A stretch of 64,000 bases of DNA from Methylobacterium sp. Leaf125 (GCF_001423085.1 NZ_LMNU01000012.1:132698-196697), one strand, 5' to 3'; shown: positions 8,969-22,398, counted from the stretch's first letter. The notes: generated by a model from the sequence alone, not told the origin. A program made the numbers and translations.

Positions 8969-9616
8969 ATGCAGCTGACCTATCTGTTCGATCCCCTGTG
9001 CGGCTGGTGCTACGGCGCCGCCCCGGCGCTAGCCTGGATCGCCCGAACGGAGACGGTCAGCCTGCAGCTCGCGCCCACGGGCCTGTTCGCGGGCGATGGC
9101 GGGCAGCCGATGGACGCCGCCTTCGCGGAATACGTCTGGCAGAACGACCAGCGCATCAGGCTGCAGACCGGGCAACCGTTCAGCGACGCCTATCACGCCC
9201 TGATCTTCGGGACGCCCGGCGTCGCCTTCGATTCGGCCGCGGCCACCCTCGGCCTCGTCGCCATCGGATCGACCCAGGCCGGCCGGGAGGTCGAAGGGCT
9301 GAGCGCGCTTCAGCACGCCCGCTACGTCGAGGGCCGGGACACCGCGGATCGCGCCGTCGTGGCGGATGTGCTCGCCCGGGCGGGCTTCGCGGAGGCCGCC
9401 GCCCGGCTGGCGGAGCCCGACGCGGCGCTGCGGGCAGCGAACCGCGCTCGGATCGAGGACGCGACCCGGATGATGGCCCGGTTCGGTGCCCGGGGCGTCC
9501 CCACCCTCGTCCTCGCGGATGACCGGGGCGCCCGACGCCTGCCGGGCGGCATCCTCTTCGGCGACCGGGACAGACTTGCGGCCGAGCTTCGGGCCGGATC
9601 GGGGGAAACACCATGA
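8969..9616 (+). CDS. DsbA/FrnE-family thioredoxin-fold oxidoreductase
   Basis: A 215-residue protein with the redox motif C-G-W-C at residues 11-14, directly after the first beta strand, followed by a helical insertion and a C-terminal GVPTLV cis-proline loop. This is the layout of cytoplasmic DsbA-like (FrnE/2-hydroxychromene isomerase-like) proteins; there is no signal peptide. The substrate is unknown. The stop overlaps the next start by four bases (ATGA at 9613-9616), so it is translated together with the beta-lactamase-fold gene. Confidence 0.82.
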   Translation: MQLTYLFDPLCGWCYGAAPALAWIARTETVSLQLAPTGLFAGDGGQPMDAAFAEYVWQNDQRIRLQTGQPFSDAYHALIFGTPGVAFDSAAATLGLVAIGSTQAGREVEGLSALQHARYVEGRDTADRAVVADVLARAGFAEAAARLAEPDAALRAANRARIEDATRMMARFGARGVPTLVLADDRGARRLPGGILFGDRDRLAAELRAGSGETP

Positions 9617-10479
9617 CGCAGATCAGCCTCGACGCGACCAGCGCGCTGCCGCCGGTCGGGATGCCCGCGCCCGGGCTGGCCTGGACGCATTTTCCGGCCG
9701 GCCCGAACGGCTTCTTCCGCGCTCCGGTGCTGCTCGAAGGGCCGACCGAAGCGATCCTGATCGACGGCGGCTTCACCTTCGCCGACGGCCGGGACGTCGC
9801 GGCGGCGATTGCCGCGACGGGCAAGCGACTGACGACGATCTATGTCAGCCAGTCGGATCCCGATTATTATTTCAGCCTGAAGCCCCTCTGCGAGGCCTTC
9901 CCGGAGGCCCGGGTGCTCGCCGCGTCCGAGACCGTGTCGGCCATCGCCCGCTCGGTCGACGCCAAGATCGCCGCCTGGGCTCCGCGGCTGGGAGGCGAGG
10001 GTCCCCGGACGCGGGCCGACGTGGTCATGCCCACGGCCTTCGACGGCGCCGCGCTGGCGGTCGACGGCGAGACGGTCGAGATCCTGACCGCGGCGGGCCT
10101 GCCCAACCGCCGCACGCTCTACGTCCCGGCGCTGGACGCGATGTTCGGCGGGGTGCTCGTCTTCTCCGGCGTTCACGTCTGGACCGCCGATACGCCGAGC
10201 CCGGACGCCCGCGCGGCCTGGATCGCCGAGCTCGGCCGGCTCGCCATGCGCAGGCCCTCCGTCGTCGTGCCGGGCCATCTCGCCGTGGAGGCCGCCACCG
10301 ACGGCTCGGCCCTCGCTTTCACCCGCGATTACCTGTTTGCCTTCCAGGAGGCCCTCGCGGCGGGCGGGGATGCCGCCGCGCTGAAGGCGACGATGCAGGC
10401 GAGCTTCCCGGGCCTCGGCATGGACATCGCCCTCGACATCGGCGCCAAGGTCGCCACGGGCGAGATGGTCTGGGGCTGA
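9613..10479 (+). CDS. Metallo-beta-lactamase-fold protein with degenerate metal site
   Basis: A 288-residue protein with the overall MBL fold: an ILIDGG strand near residue 50 and a PGH motif near residue 228. The motif that should read HxHxDH appears as Q80-x-D82-x-D84-Y85, so three of the usual histidine ligands are replaced; D84 and the later histidine remain. It is therefore either an altered-metal or non-catalytic member. It is coupled to the DsbA-like gene by a 4-base overlap, which suggests a joint role in thiol or sulfur chemistry, but that is speculation. Confidence 0.75.
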   Translation: MTQISLDATSALPPVGMPAPGLAWTHFPAGPNGFFRAPVLLEGPTEAILIDGGFTFADGRDVAAAIAATGKRLTTIYVSQSDPDYYFSLKPLCEAFPEARVLAASETVSAIARSVDAKIAAWAPRLGGEGPRTRADVVMPTAFDGAALAVDGETVEILTAAGLPNRRTLYVPALDAMFGGVLVFSGVHVWTADTPSPDARAAWIAELGRLAMRRPSVVVPGHLAVEAATDGSALAFTRDYLFAFQEALAAGGDAAALKATMQASFPGLGMDIALDIGAKVATGEMVWG

Positions 10480-10537
10480 GACGGGGGCAGCCTGACCGGT
10501 CGGACCGGCGCCCGACGAAGGCCGGGCGCGGGCCGGT

Positions 10538-11605
10538 TCAGAACGCGTACCGCACCGTGCAGTACGGCATGCGCTCGGCGAGCAGCGCCTTGAAGCGGGC
10601 GAGCCACTTCCCCTTCCAGCCGGTGCGGTAGCGCAGGTTGGCGCCCCCGCCCTCGGAGACCTTCGCCTCCTGAATGTCCGGCCGCCAGAGCAGGTCCTCG
10701 GCCTTGGGGTGCCAGCCGAGATTGACCGCGTGCAGGTCGGCGTTGTGGGTCAGCAGGATGATCTCCGCCTTGAGCTGCGCCCGGGCCGCCGGGCCGATCG
10801 CATCGTCGATGGCGGCGAACAGGGCCGTCCAGTCGGCCTCCCAGCCCTCGTAGAGGATCACCGGTGAGAAGTTGACGTGGACCTCGTAGCCGGCGGCGAC
10901 GAAGTCGTCGATGGCGGCGATGCGCTCGGGAATCGGGGCCGTCCGGACGTCGACGATGCGGGCGATGCGCTCGGGCATGAGCGAGAAGCGGATCCGGGTC
11001 TTGCCCTGGGGATCGTAGGCGAGGAGATCGCGGTTCACCGCCTTGGTGGCGAAGGACGCCTTGGCGTTGGGGATGTCCCGGAACAGCGCCACGAGGTCCC
11101 GCACCGTGTCGCTCACCATGGCGTCCACCGAGAGGTCGCCGTTCTCGCCGAGGTCGTAGACCCAGAGGGCGGGATCGATCGTATCGGGCTCGGGCAGCGG
11201 CCCCTGGCGGGCGGCGTGGCGGGCGATGGCGGCGGCCACGGCCTCGACGTTGACGAAGAGCGAGATCGGGTTGGCGAAGCCCTTGCGCCGGGGCACGTAG
11301 CAGTAGGCGCAGGCCATGGCGCAGCCGTTCGAGGTCGAGGGCGCGATGAAGTGGGCGCTGCGCCCGTTGGGCCGCATGGCAAGACCCTTCTTCACCCCGA
11401 GCACCAGGGTCGAGCGCTTGATCCGGACCCAATCCTCCACCGAGCCGGCATTGCCGTGCAGGCTGGGGATGTTCCAGTGCGAGGGCACGACGATGCGCTC
11501 GGCCTGCGGGAAGCGGTCGAAGATCGCCTGACCGCGCGGGTAATCCGGCACGGCGGGCTCGTGGTAGATCGTCGAGACGTCGAGGAGGTCGCGGGGTCGG
11601 GCCAT
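10538..11605 (-). CDS. Radical SAM protein of the spore photoproduct lyase (SplB) family
   Basis: A 355-residue protein with the radical-SAM cluster motif C95-x3-C99-x2-C102 followed by tyrosine and valine as in SPL-like proteins, and the later stretches SFATKA and HVNFSPVI typical of this family. The classical enzyme repairs the spore thymine dimer, but homologues in non-sporulating alphaproteobacteria are common and uncharacterised, so the substrate is not inferred. Start ATG 11605 is preceded by AAGG; the frame extends further but into sequence with a different character. It converges with the MBL gene. Confidence 0.82.
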   Translation of the reverse strand: MARPRDLLDVSTIYHEPAVPDYPRGQAIFDRFPQAERIVVPSHWNIPSLHGNAGSVEDWVRIKRSTLVLGVKKGLAMRPNGRSAHFIAPSTSNGCAMACAYCYVPRRKGFANPISLFVNVEAVAAAIARHAARQGPLPEPDTIDPALWVYDLGENGDLSVDAMVSDTVRDLVALFRDIPNAKASFATKAVNRDLLAYDPQGKTRIRFSLMPERIARIVDVRTAPIPERIAAIDDFVAAGYEVHVNFSPVILYEGWEADWTALFAAIDDAIGPAARAQLKAEIILLTHNADLHAVNLGWHPKAEDLLWRPDIQEAKVSEGGGANLRYRTGWKGKWLARFKALLAERMPYCTVRYAF

Positions 11606-11746
11606 CAGCCTTGCGGGAGCTCTGCCGCGATCCGCGTCCCGTGCGCGGCGTCGGCCCGGGGCCAACGCGCGCGTCCCCCGGGCGATCCACCCCGCGTCGT
11701 TCGGAACCGGGGTGCTTCGGAACCGGGGTGAATCCGAATCGGGCGA

Positions 11747-12478
11747 TCAGAGGCGTGCGAGCAGCTCGGCCTTCTTGGCGGTGAACTCGCCCTCGGTGAG
11801 GATGCCCTTGCGGCGCATCTCCGACAGGCGCTCGATCGTCGACAGGACGTCGCTGCCGGCCACCGGCGCGGCGCTGCCCTGCGGCGACGCCTCGCCCTGC
11901 GGAGGACCGGCCTCGAACGGTTCGGGCGCGAAGGGGCGGGCCTCGCCGCGCTCGACCTCGTCGAGGCGCTTCAGGCTGGCGAGGTCGACGGGCCCGCCGG
12001 GGCCCGAGAAGCGCAGGCCGGTCGCGCTGCCCTGCTGCTGGGAGACGCCGCTGATCGCGTGGTCGCCGGTATCGTAGATCGCGGCCCGCCCCTCGGATTC
12101 GACCACGAGGCGCCTCTGGCCCGGGAAGTAGGCGTAGCGCATCCCGTTCTGCGATCCGGCGGTGGCCGGCGCACCCCATTCCAGGGGCCAAGGCGCCCCG
12201 GCGCCGCGCGGCACCTCCGACCAGGCCCCGGCCGGCAGCGCCGCGGCCAGGGTGGTGCAGAGGGCGTCCACCCGGGCCTTCAGGTCGGCGTTGAACATGT
12301 CGCCGATCATCGTCATGCCGGCGCCCGACCATTGGCCGAAGCCGCCGAGCTCGGGATGGTTGAACTGCGCCATCCGGCCATGGCCGGACTCGAGCGCCTG
12401 GGCGAGATGGCGCACGGCATCGAGGCTGACGCGGTAGCGATCGGCGATTCCCTGCAGGCCGTTGGGCTGATCCGTCAT
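11747..12478 (-). CDS. SHOCT-domain protein of unknown function
   Basis: A 243-residue soluble protein. The last roughly 33 residues form a SHOCT domain (a short helix pair with the ILTEGEFTAKKAELL pattern), usually a C-terminal oligomerisation tag. The N-terminal 170 residues are rich in Gly and aromatic residues, contain a HPELGGFGQWSGAGMTMIGDMF patch (motif about residues 41-62) and have no domain I recognise. Start ATG 12478 follows GAGGAGA. It is divergent from glgX, from which it is separated by 242 bases that must hold both promoters. Confidence 0.7.
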   Translation of the reverse strand: MTDQPNGLQGIADRYRVSLDAVRHLAQALESGHGRMAQFNHPELGGFGQWSGAGMTMIGDMFNADLKARVDALCTTLAAALPAGAWSEVPRGAGAPWPLEWGAPATAGSQNGMRYAYFPGQRRLVVESEGRAAIYDTGDHAISGVSQQQGSATGLRFSGPGGPVDLASLKRLDEVERGEARPFAPEPFEAGPPQGEASPQGSAAPVAGSDVLSTIERLSEMRRKGILTEGEFTAKKAELLARL

Positions 12479-12720
12479 GCGCTGCTCTCCTCGCCCCGGG
12501 CGGCCCCCGCCGCCCGTCATTCGCACGCTTGCCACACCCGTTCTGCCGCAAGCGCACGCGGCGTGGAAGCGGTTGCGCGGCGTTGCGCCGTGCGATGCAA
12601 AAAGATTTGCCCCGTGGCGGACCTTCCGGCGAAGCGTGAGCGTTCCTGTCCAGGTTTCCAAGACGGGGCGACGCGCATCGCCCTGTCTCGACGCACCCAT
12701 CGATACCGCCCGGAGCGAAC

Positions 12721-14997
<2,277 letters not shown>

Positions 14998-15008
14998 CCC
15001 CCCGAGTC

Positions 15009-15032
15009 GCCGCGCGCATCCCAGCGCGCGGC
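15009..15032 (+). terminator. Hairpin after glgX
   Basis: A perfect 9-bp stem GCCGCGCGC / GCGCGCGGC with a 6-base loop, directly after the glgX stop. No T-run follows, so termination may be Rho-dependent or only partial. Confidence 0.5.
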
Positions 15033-15172
15033 GCACCTCGCCGAATCGTCATGGTTCGCCGGGGATGCGGGGATGGGGACAGGGAACGATGATGGCGCCG
15101 GGTGTTTGACCCGTGTTAGGGGCGGCCTGTCAGGTTTCGCCTGCGAAGCCCCGCCGATGTGATTGCGCGACG

Positions 15173-16789
<1,617 letters not shown>

Positions 16790-16825
16790 TGCCTCGCCCG
16801 GGCCGTCCAGCGGAGAGGGTTCGCG

Positions 16826-17149
16826 ATGAGCCAGGGCGACAAGTCGAAATACACCGACAAGCAGATCCGCAAGGCGGAGCACATCGCCGAATCCTACGAG
16901 GGGCGTGGTGTGCCCGAGAAGGAGGCCGAGGCGCGGGCTTGGGCGACCGTCAACAAGGACGATGGCGGTGGCAAGAAGCCCGGCGGCTCCGGGCGCGGCA
17001 AGGCCAGCAGCCATCCGGCGGCGCATCGCGGCGGACAAGTCGGGGGCAAGGCCTCCGCCGCCCGGACGCCGGAAGAGCGCTCGGCCTCCGCCAAGAAGGC
17101 CGCCGCCACCCGCAAGCGCAACGCCGAGGCGGCGCGGCCCGCATCGTGA
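16826..17149 (+). CDS. Small basic protein of the kind annotated as plasmid stabilisation/stress protein
   Basis: A 107-residue protein. The first 50 residues are charged and predicted helical (KYTDKQIRKAEHIAESYEGRGVP), the middle is Gly/Lys-rich and low complexity, and the C-terminus is an Ala/Lys/Arg-rich helix like a histone tail. Similar proteins in Methylobacterium are, from memory, labelled plasmid stabilisation proteins without experimental basis. It starts 36 bases after the histidine kinase stop, with a GAGAGGG ribosome site, and may share its transcript. Nucleic-acid binding is plausible from composition only. Confidence 0.7.
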   Translation: MSQGDKSKYTDKQIRKAEHIAESYEGRGVPEKEAEARAWATVNKDDGGGKKPGGSGRGKASSHPAAHRGGQVGGKASAARTPEERSASAKKAAATRKRNAEAARPAS

Positions 17150-17481
17150 CGGTTCGCCAGGTCGCGGCGGACGAGATGCCGACGACCGCCCGATCCGAGC
17201 GATCTCGGGTGTCAGTCCGCCGGGTCGATCACCGATGCCACCGCTCGGTCATCCCGGGCTCCGCGCTGCGGCCCCGGGATGACGCGGTGCTCTGCGTCGG
17301 TCTTCACCGGATGACGCGTCCCGGCAGCCGCTCCGACGAGCGAGAGCGGGCCACCGGTGCCGACCCGATCGAAGGATGGGCGGGCGCAGCCGCCGAAGGA
17401 CCCCGGAACGCTCGATCCCGCGCCCTTCGGAGACCGTGCACGCCCGGGCTCCGTCGAATCCAACGGCTTCGGTGAGCCCCG
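17150..17481. other. Intergenic region between convergent genes
   Basis: About 330 bases between the small basic protein and the 3' end of icd. It contains the inverted repeat at 17248-17283; nothing else is recognisable. Confidence 0.5.
17248..17283. repeat. Inverted repeat GTCATCCCGGG...CCCGGGATGAC
   Basis: Perfect 11-bp arms with a 14-base GC-rich loop between convergent genes. Elements with this same GTCATCCCGGG core are, from general knowledge, dispersed palindromic repeats in many alphaproteobacterial genomes; this one may also act as a bidirectional terminator. Confidence 0.6.
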
Positions 17482-18693
17482 TCAGGCCATCGCCGTCTTG
17501 AGATGCTGGTCGACCTTGTCGAGGAAGCCCGTGGTCGACAGCCAGCGCTGGTTGGGGCCGACGAGCAGGGCGAGGTCCTTGGTCATGAAGCCGGCCTCGA
17601 CGGTGTCGACGCAGACGGTCTCCAGCGTCGTGGCGAACTTGGCAAGCGCCGCGTTGTCGTCGAGCTTGGCGCGGTGGGCGAGGCCACGGCTCCAGGCGAA
17701 GATCGACGCGATGGAGTTGGTGGAGGTCTCCTTGCCCTTCTGGTGCTCGCGGTAGTGACGGGTCACCGTGCCGTGGGCCGCCTCGGCCTCGACGGTCCGG
17801 CCGTCGGGGGTGAGCAGCACGGAGGTCATCAGGCCGAGCGAGCCGAAGCCCTGCGCCACGGTGTCGGACTGCACGTCGCCGTCGTAGTTCTTGCAAGCCC
17901 AGACGTAGCCGCCCGACCACTTGAGGGCCGAGGCCACCATGTCGTCGATCAGGCGGTGCTCGTAGGTGATGCCGGCCGCGTCGAACTTCGCCTTGAACTC
18001 GTTCTGGAAGACCTCCTCGAACAGATCCTTGAAGCGGCCGTCATAGGCCTTGAGGATGGTGTTCTTGGTCGAGAGATAGACCGGGTACTTGCGGTTCAGG
18101 CCGTAGTTCATCGAGGCGCGGGCGAAGTCGCGGATCGAGTCATCGAGGTTGTACATCGCCTGGGCGACGCCGGCGCTCGGGAACTTGAAGACTTCCCGCT
18201 CGATGACGGTGCCGTCCTCGCCCTCGAACTTGATCGTCAGGCGGCCCTTGCCCGGCACCTTGAAGTCGGTGGCCTTGTACTGGTCGCCGTAGGCGTGGCG
18301 GCCGACGACGATCGGCTGGGTCCAGCCCGGCACGAGGCGGGGCACGTTCTGGCAGATGATCGGCTCGCGGAAGATGACGCCGCCGAGGATGTTGCGGATG
18401 GTGCCGTTGGGCGACTTCCACATGTCCTTGAGGTTGAACTCCTTCACCCGGGCCTCATCCGGGGTGATGGTGGCGCATTTCACGCCGACGCCGTGGCGCT
18501 TGATCGCCTCGGCGGCCTGGACGGTGACCTGATCGTTGGTGGCGTCGCGGTGCTCGACGCCGAGGTCGTAATATTCCAGGTTCAGATCGAGGTAGGGGTG
18601 GATCAGCTTGTTCTTGATCTCGCTCCAGATGATCCGGGTCATCTCGTCGCCGTCGAGTTCGACGACCGGGTTCGCAACCTTGATCTTATCCAT
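17482..18693 (-). CDS. icd: Isocitrate dehydrogenase, NADP-dependent
   Basis: A 403-residue homodimeric-type (eukaryote-like) NADP-isocitrate dehydrogenase, which oxidatively decarboxylates isocitrate to 2-oxoglutarate in the TCA cycle. Recognisable are the N-terminal [13 protein letters not shown], the substrate-binding [12 protein letters not shown] loop with its serine and arginines, the metal-ligand region ([15 protein letters not shown]), and the coenzyme loop [14 protein letters not shown]. Start ATG 18693 follows AGGAAGG; the upstream in-frame GTG has no better support. A single gene, flanked by unrelated genes. Confidence 0.96.
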   Translation of the reverse strand: MDKIKVANPVVELDGDEMTRIIWSEIKNKLIHPYLDLNLEYYDLGVEHRDATNDQVTVQAAEAIKRHGVGVKCATITPDEARVKEFNLKDMWKSPNGTIRNILGGVIFREPIICQNVPRLVPGWTQPIVVGRHAYGDQYKATDFKVPGKGRLTIKFEGEDGTVIEREVFKFPSAGVAQAMYNLDDSIRDFARASMNYGLNRKYPVYLSTKNTILKAYDGRFKDLFEEVFQNEFKAKFDAAGITYEHRLIDDMVASALKWSGGYVWACKNYDGDVQSDTVAQGFGSLGLMTSVLLTPDGRTVEAEAAHGTVTRHYREHQKGKETSTNSIASIFAWSRGLAHRAKLDDNAALAKFATTLETVCVDTVEAGFMTKDLALLVGPNQRWLSTTGFLDKVDQHLKTAMA

Positions 18694-18845
18694 CTGCAGC
18701 ACACCTTCCTGGACCGGGGCGTTCACCGACGTCGCACGCCTGCGGAACGCAAGCCGGATGCCGGTCTGGCGCCGTCCTTAGCCCGGGTGGTCCCGGGGCG
18801 GAAGCTGGCGGCTCCCCCCGGGGCCATGACAAATGGTTTGGCCTG

Positions 18846-20195
18846 TCAGGGACCGGCCACGAGGCGCGCCTTCCGGGTCGCCTGATCGAACATGGCGTTC
18901 AGCGCCTCCTGGATCTCGCTGGCCGAACTCGCGGTCCGGAAGTAGCCCGACGAGGCGCAGTTCTGCAGCGTCCCGGGCACGCTGGGAATGAGCCCGTTCA
19001 CCACGACGTTCTCGTAGCCGACATTGCTGTTGAACGGGGTCGCGAGGGGCACGTAGGGGATGTAGAGCACCGAGACGGTGACGCCCTTGTCCTTGAGGGT
19101 CTTGCACAGGGCGGGATCGAGCAGCTTGGCCTGCGATCCGGTCCAGCCACTCTTGTTGTCCCAGTACTGGTTGTTGCCGACCCCATCGGTGATGAAGAAC
19201 ACGAACGGCACCGCCTTGGCGGCGCTGGAGCCGTCGCCGACGACCTTGATCTTGGTGTTGATGGTCGCGAAGACGTTCTCGTAGTGGGTCCCGCCGCTGC
19301 CGCGCGGAACCGTCGAGTCGCCGATATCCATGTAGTTCTCCAGGTTCACCGAGGAGAGTGAACCCAGGTTCGTGGTGATGTCGGCTGCCGTCTCGAGGTA
19401 GCTCACGAACGGGTACAGGCCGATCCGGTACTGGTTGACCAGGGTCTGGTTGGTCTGGGCCTTGGCGATCAGCTGCTGGACCGCGTTGCTCACCGTGGCG
19501 ATGCGCAGCTCGATGTTGTTGTTCTTCGCGATGTTGAAGCCCTTCGAGCCGGTGAAGTGGCAGGCGAAGGCGCAGTTGTTGCCCTTCGCGTCGGCCATGT
19601 CGGGGTTCAGCTTGGCGAACTGCACCTGCGCCGTGCTCGAGGTCGGGAAGCCCATCGAGCCCGAGGTATCGAGGAGGAGGTAGAAATCCGTGTAATTGCC
19701 GAGGGTCAGGCTCGAGGTCGAGACGCCCGACACCGCGATCGAAGTCAGGTTGCCCATGGCCCGGCTGAAGGGCGACTCATAGCTCGAGGCATAGCTGGCG
19801 GACGCCGACACCACGTTGCCGGTCCGGGTCACCGTCAGGTTCGGTGTTAGGGGCAGGCTGTTCAGCATCGGCCCGGCATTGACCCGGAAGGCGGCCAACC
19901 CGCGGGTCTTGGCCAGCGCCAGGGCGGAGGCGGTGGGGTCCGCCTCGTTCTTGGGATTGGTGGAGATGTAGTCGCGGGCGGTCGCGATCGCGGTGATCGT
20001 GGCCGCGTCGGATGCGCGGTCGAAATGGGTGCGATAGTTGATGCCGCGGACGTAATCGACGCCGAGCCCGGTCAGGCCGATCAGCGGGATCAGCGCCAGG
20101 GCGAAGACCATGAGCACGTTGCCGCCGCGCTCATCGCGCAGGCGCCGCAGCAGGCGCCCGGCCGGAGAGATACGGTGCGTGGGATCGGCGCGCAT
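18846..20195 (-). CDS. TadG-like pilus protein with von Willebrand factor A domain
   Basis: A 449-residue protein with a short cytoplasmic N-terminus, then the TadE/TadG-type segment (ERGGNVLMVFALALIPLIGL, with the glutamate and hydrophobic helix used for pilus-like processing). An extracellular vWA domain starts with the intact MIDAS motif DTSGSM near residue 175, with the later FITDG strand also present. It is the third of three co-directional TadE/TadG-type genes (two short, one long) and probably belongs to a tight-adherence (Tad/Flp) apparatus. The rest of a tad locus is not in the window. Confidence 0.85.
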   Translation of the reverse strand: MRADPTHRISPAGRLLRRLRDERGGNVLMVFALALIPLIGLTGLGVDYVRGINYRTHFDRASDAATITAIATARDYISTNPKNEADPTASALALAKTRGLAAFRVNAGPMLNSLPLTPNLTVTRTGNVVSASASYASSYESPFSRAMGNLTSIAVSGVSTSSLTLGNYTDFYLLLDTSGSMGFPTSSTAQVQFAKLNPDMADAKGNNCAFACHFTGSKGFNIAKNNNIELRIATVSNAVQQLIAKAQTNQTLVNQYRIGLYPFVSYLETAADITTNLGSLSSVNLENYMDIGDSTVPRGSGGTHYENVFATINTKIKVVGDGSSAAKAVPFVFFITDGVGNNQYWDNKSGWTGSQAKLLDPALCKTLKDKGVTVSVLYIPYVPLATPFNSNVGYENVVVNGLIPSVPGTLQNCASSGYFRTASSASEIQEALNAMFDQATRKARLVAGP

Positions 20196-20212
20196 GGGAC
20201 ATGCCTCGGGGA

Positions 20213-20866
20213 TCAGGGGCAGGCATTGGCGGAGGTGATCCCGCCGCTCGAATCGAAGGTGATGGTCGTGACGTAGCGCGGCGCGAAGTAGAAGGACTTC
20301 GCGATGTCGATCGTGCCGACGACGGATTGCAGGATGAGGGGCTTGTAGCTGAAGACCACGTCGGCCACGACGAGGAAGCCCGGGCCGAAGGTGTCGCTGG
20401 GCAAGGTCGTGGGGCTCGGTCCCGCCGTGTTGGGCGCGGCGACCGGCGGCGTCGAGCAGGATCGCTTCTGGCCCGAGGTCCAGGTCACCTTCGGCGCATA
20501 GGTGCAGTTGGCGGTGCAGCTGGCGACGGTGGGGGTGAACTGGATCCCCGACAGCGACCATTTCAGCAGGCTCCAGACCGAGACGTTGGCGTCCCTGGCG
20601 GCCTGCATGGCCTCCGGGAACATGACCAGCTGGGAGCGGGAGATCGCGAGGATGTCGGTCTGGGTGATCTTACCCGTGTCGTTGCGCGCCACGAGATCCG
20701 CCAGGGTGCTGGCCGCAAGCTCGATCTTGCGCATGTAGATGACGTAACGAACGAGATCGAAGGTCACCGCCGAGAGCGTGATCAGCAGCGGCAGGATCAG
20801 CGCGAACTCGACGATGGCGATGCCGCGTCGATCCCGTCCGAAGCGCGTGAGGGTCCGGCAGGTCAT
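20213..20866 (-). CDS. TadE-like pilus assembly protein
   Basis: A 217-residue minor pseudopilin-like protein. A positively charged N-terminus (RFGRDRRG) is followed by the signature glutamate and hydrophobic helix (IAIVEFALILPLLITL, about residues 16-31), then a periplasmic domain with four cysteines. It lies 17 bases upstream of the TadG-like gene and seven bases after the other TadE-like gene, so the three form an operon. It is likely secreted and processed by a prepilin peptidase. Confidence 0.85.
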   Translation of the reverse strand: MTCRTLTRFGRDRRGIAIVEFALILPLLITLSAVTFDLVRYVIYMRKIELAASTLADLVARNDTGKITQTDILAISRSQLVMFPEAMQAARDANVSVWSLLKWSLSGIQFTPTVASCTANCTYAPKVTWTSGQKRSCSTPPVAAPNTAGPSPTTLPSDTFGPGFLVVADVVFSYKPLILQSVVGTIDIAKSFYFAPRYVTTITFDSSGGITSANACP

Positions 20867-20873
20867 GGCGGCG

Positions 20874-21533
20874 TCAGCACCCGGTCGAGACGCTGGCGGT
20901 GGTGAACGGCTCGTTCCGGAACGCCACCGCGGCCCGGGCGAACACGACCGAGGTCCCGTTCCAGGTCGTGTTCAGCTTCAGGGCGATCCAGACCGGGCTG
21001 AACACCGGCACGGCGTAGAAGACCTGGATGTAGCCGTAGGTGCCGGGGGCGCCGGTGCAGTACGCCGTCTGCGCGTTGTCCATCGGCACCGGCACGAGGC
21101 TCTTCTCGTCCGGGCTGACGAAGACCGAGTAGCCGCCGCCCGACCCGGCCAGGGTGGTGGTCTGCAGGCTGGTGACGATGTTGCCGCAGGACAGGCCTGC
21201 GATCAGGTTCCGGCAGACCACGGCGCTGCGGAATCCGTTGGCGGTGGAGGCCGTATCGGTCAGCGCGCCGATCATGATCGTCCGGCTGGAATCGGCGGTC
21301 GCCTTCTCCAGGGCCGCGTAGCAGAAGACGTACAGGCCGCCCTGAAGAATTTCGATGAACACCAGGATGAAGAGCGGCATGACGAGGGCGAACTCGACTG
21401 CCGTCGCCCCGCCCGAAGATCGGCGAAAGCGGCTGAGACAGCCGGTTTTCTGGGCGCCGCAGGACGTGGGGCAGGACATGGGCGTGCCGAAACCGATCGA
21501 GTTCTGATGACGCGGGTCGCTTGGCCTTGCCAT
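20874..21533 (-). CDS. TadE-like pilus assembly protein
   Basis: A 219-residue protein, first gene of the tadE-tadE-tadG operon. A tail of about 40 residues precedes the RRSSGGATAVEFALVMPLFILVF region with the conserved glutamate and the single membrane helix; a Cys-containing periplasmic domain follows. I use ATG 21533, although an ATG at 21479 would give a shorter tail closer to many TadE proteins; neither has a clear ribosome site. It likely works with the next two genes in surface adhesion. Confidence 0.8.
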   Translation of the reverse strand: MARPSDPRHQNSIGFGTPMSCPTSCGAQKTGCLSRFRRSSGGATAVEFALVMPLFILVFIEILQGGLYVFCYAALEKATADSSRTIMIGALTDTASTANGFRSAVVCRNLIAGLSCGNIVTSLQTTTLAGSGGGYSVFVSPDEKSLVPVPMDNAQTAYCTGAPGTYGYIQVFYAVPVFSPVWIALKLNTTWNGTSVVFARAAVAFRNEPFTTASVSTGC

Positions 21534-21849
21534 CACGGTCCGACGGGAAGGTTCCTCTGATGTCGTTTCGAACAGTCGGTGCCGAGATCCCGTATCACCC
21601 AGCGATGCACGCCAAGCCTTAAAGCCGGATTACTGCATTCCACGAAGCGCGCCCGCATCCCCGCGGCCCTGTGTAGCGGCCGACGGCCTCGACCGACCGG
21701 GGCGGGCGGATTCCGGTCCAGGGGGCAGGGCGGGGCCTCATGCGGCCACGGGGCTGGACATTGGCGCCGACACACGGAATCTGCCCGCCACGCGGCCCAT
21801 GCCATCGCCGTCCCGTCCTTCGCCGTCGTGAGAGAGTCCCGAGAGTCCC
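21534..21849. other. Divergent promoter region between pilus genes and the fae-like gene
   Basis: About 315 bases, GC-rich. Two near-repeated GAGAGTCCC blocks directly precede the fae-like ATG and may form its ribosome-binding region. I see no gene. Confidence 0.4.
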
Positions 21850-22398
21850 ATGAGTGAACGCATCATCCTTCGCGCCGGCGAGGCCCTGGTCGCCGGCGGA
21901 CCGCCGAATACGGCCTCCGAGCCCGAGGTCATCATCGGCGAACTCGACGGTCCGGTCGGTACGGCCCTCGCCACCCTCACGGGTGACCAGGTCGTCGGCC
22001 ACAGCCGCGTCTTCGCGCTGCTCAACACCGACATCATGGTGCGCCCGGTGACGCTCTGCGTCTCGAAGGTGAGCGTCACCGAGAGCAAGTACACCTCGAT
22101 CCTGATGGGCACGGTGCAGTTCGCCATCGCCAACGGCGTGCTCGACGCGGTGCGTGCCGGCTACATCCCGAAGGAGAAGGCCAACGACCTCGGCATCATC
22201 TGCTCGGTCTGGCTCAGCCCCGGCGTGATCGAGGCCGAGACCGTCGACCACAAGGCGCTGTTCGACATCCAGCGCCGGGGCATGACCGAGGCGATCCGCA
22301 AGGCCATGACCAACGAGCCCTCGATCGACTGGCTCCTGGAGAACCAGGACAAGATCATCCACAAATACTACCAGATGGGTCTCGACGGAAAGATCTGA
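21850..22398 (+). CDS. Formaldehyde-activating enzyme (Fae) family paralogue
   Basis: A 182-residue Fae-family protein recognised by the GEALV start, the VIIG strand, the AxxNGVLDAVxxGxIP helix and the C-terminal helix. True Fae joins formaldehyde to tetrahydromethanopterin in methylotrophs using a histidine near residue 17; in my alignment that position is E24 here. It is therefore a divergent paralogue (like the fae2/fae3 group of Methylobacterium) and may bind rather than condense a C1 carrier. No other C1 gene adjoins it, so I give no symbol. Confidence 0.8.
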   Translation: MSERIILRAGEALVAGGPPNTASEPEVIIGELDGPVGTALATLTGDQVVGHSRVFALLNTDIMVRPVTLCVSKVSVTESKYTSILMGTVQFAIANGVLDAVRAGYIPKEKANDLGIICSVWLSPGVIEAETVDHKALFDIQRRGMTEAIRKAMTNEPSIDWLLENQDKIIHKYYQMGLDGKI

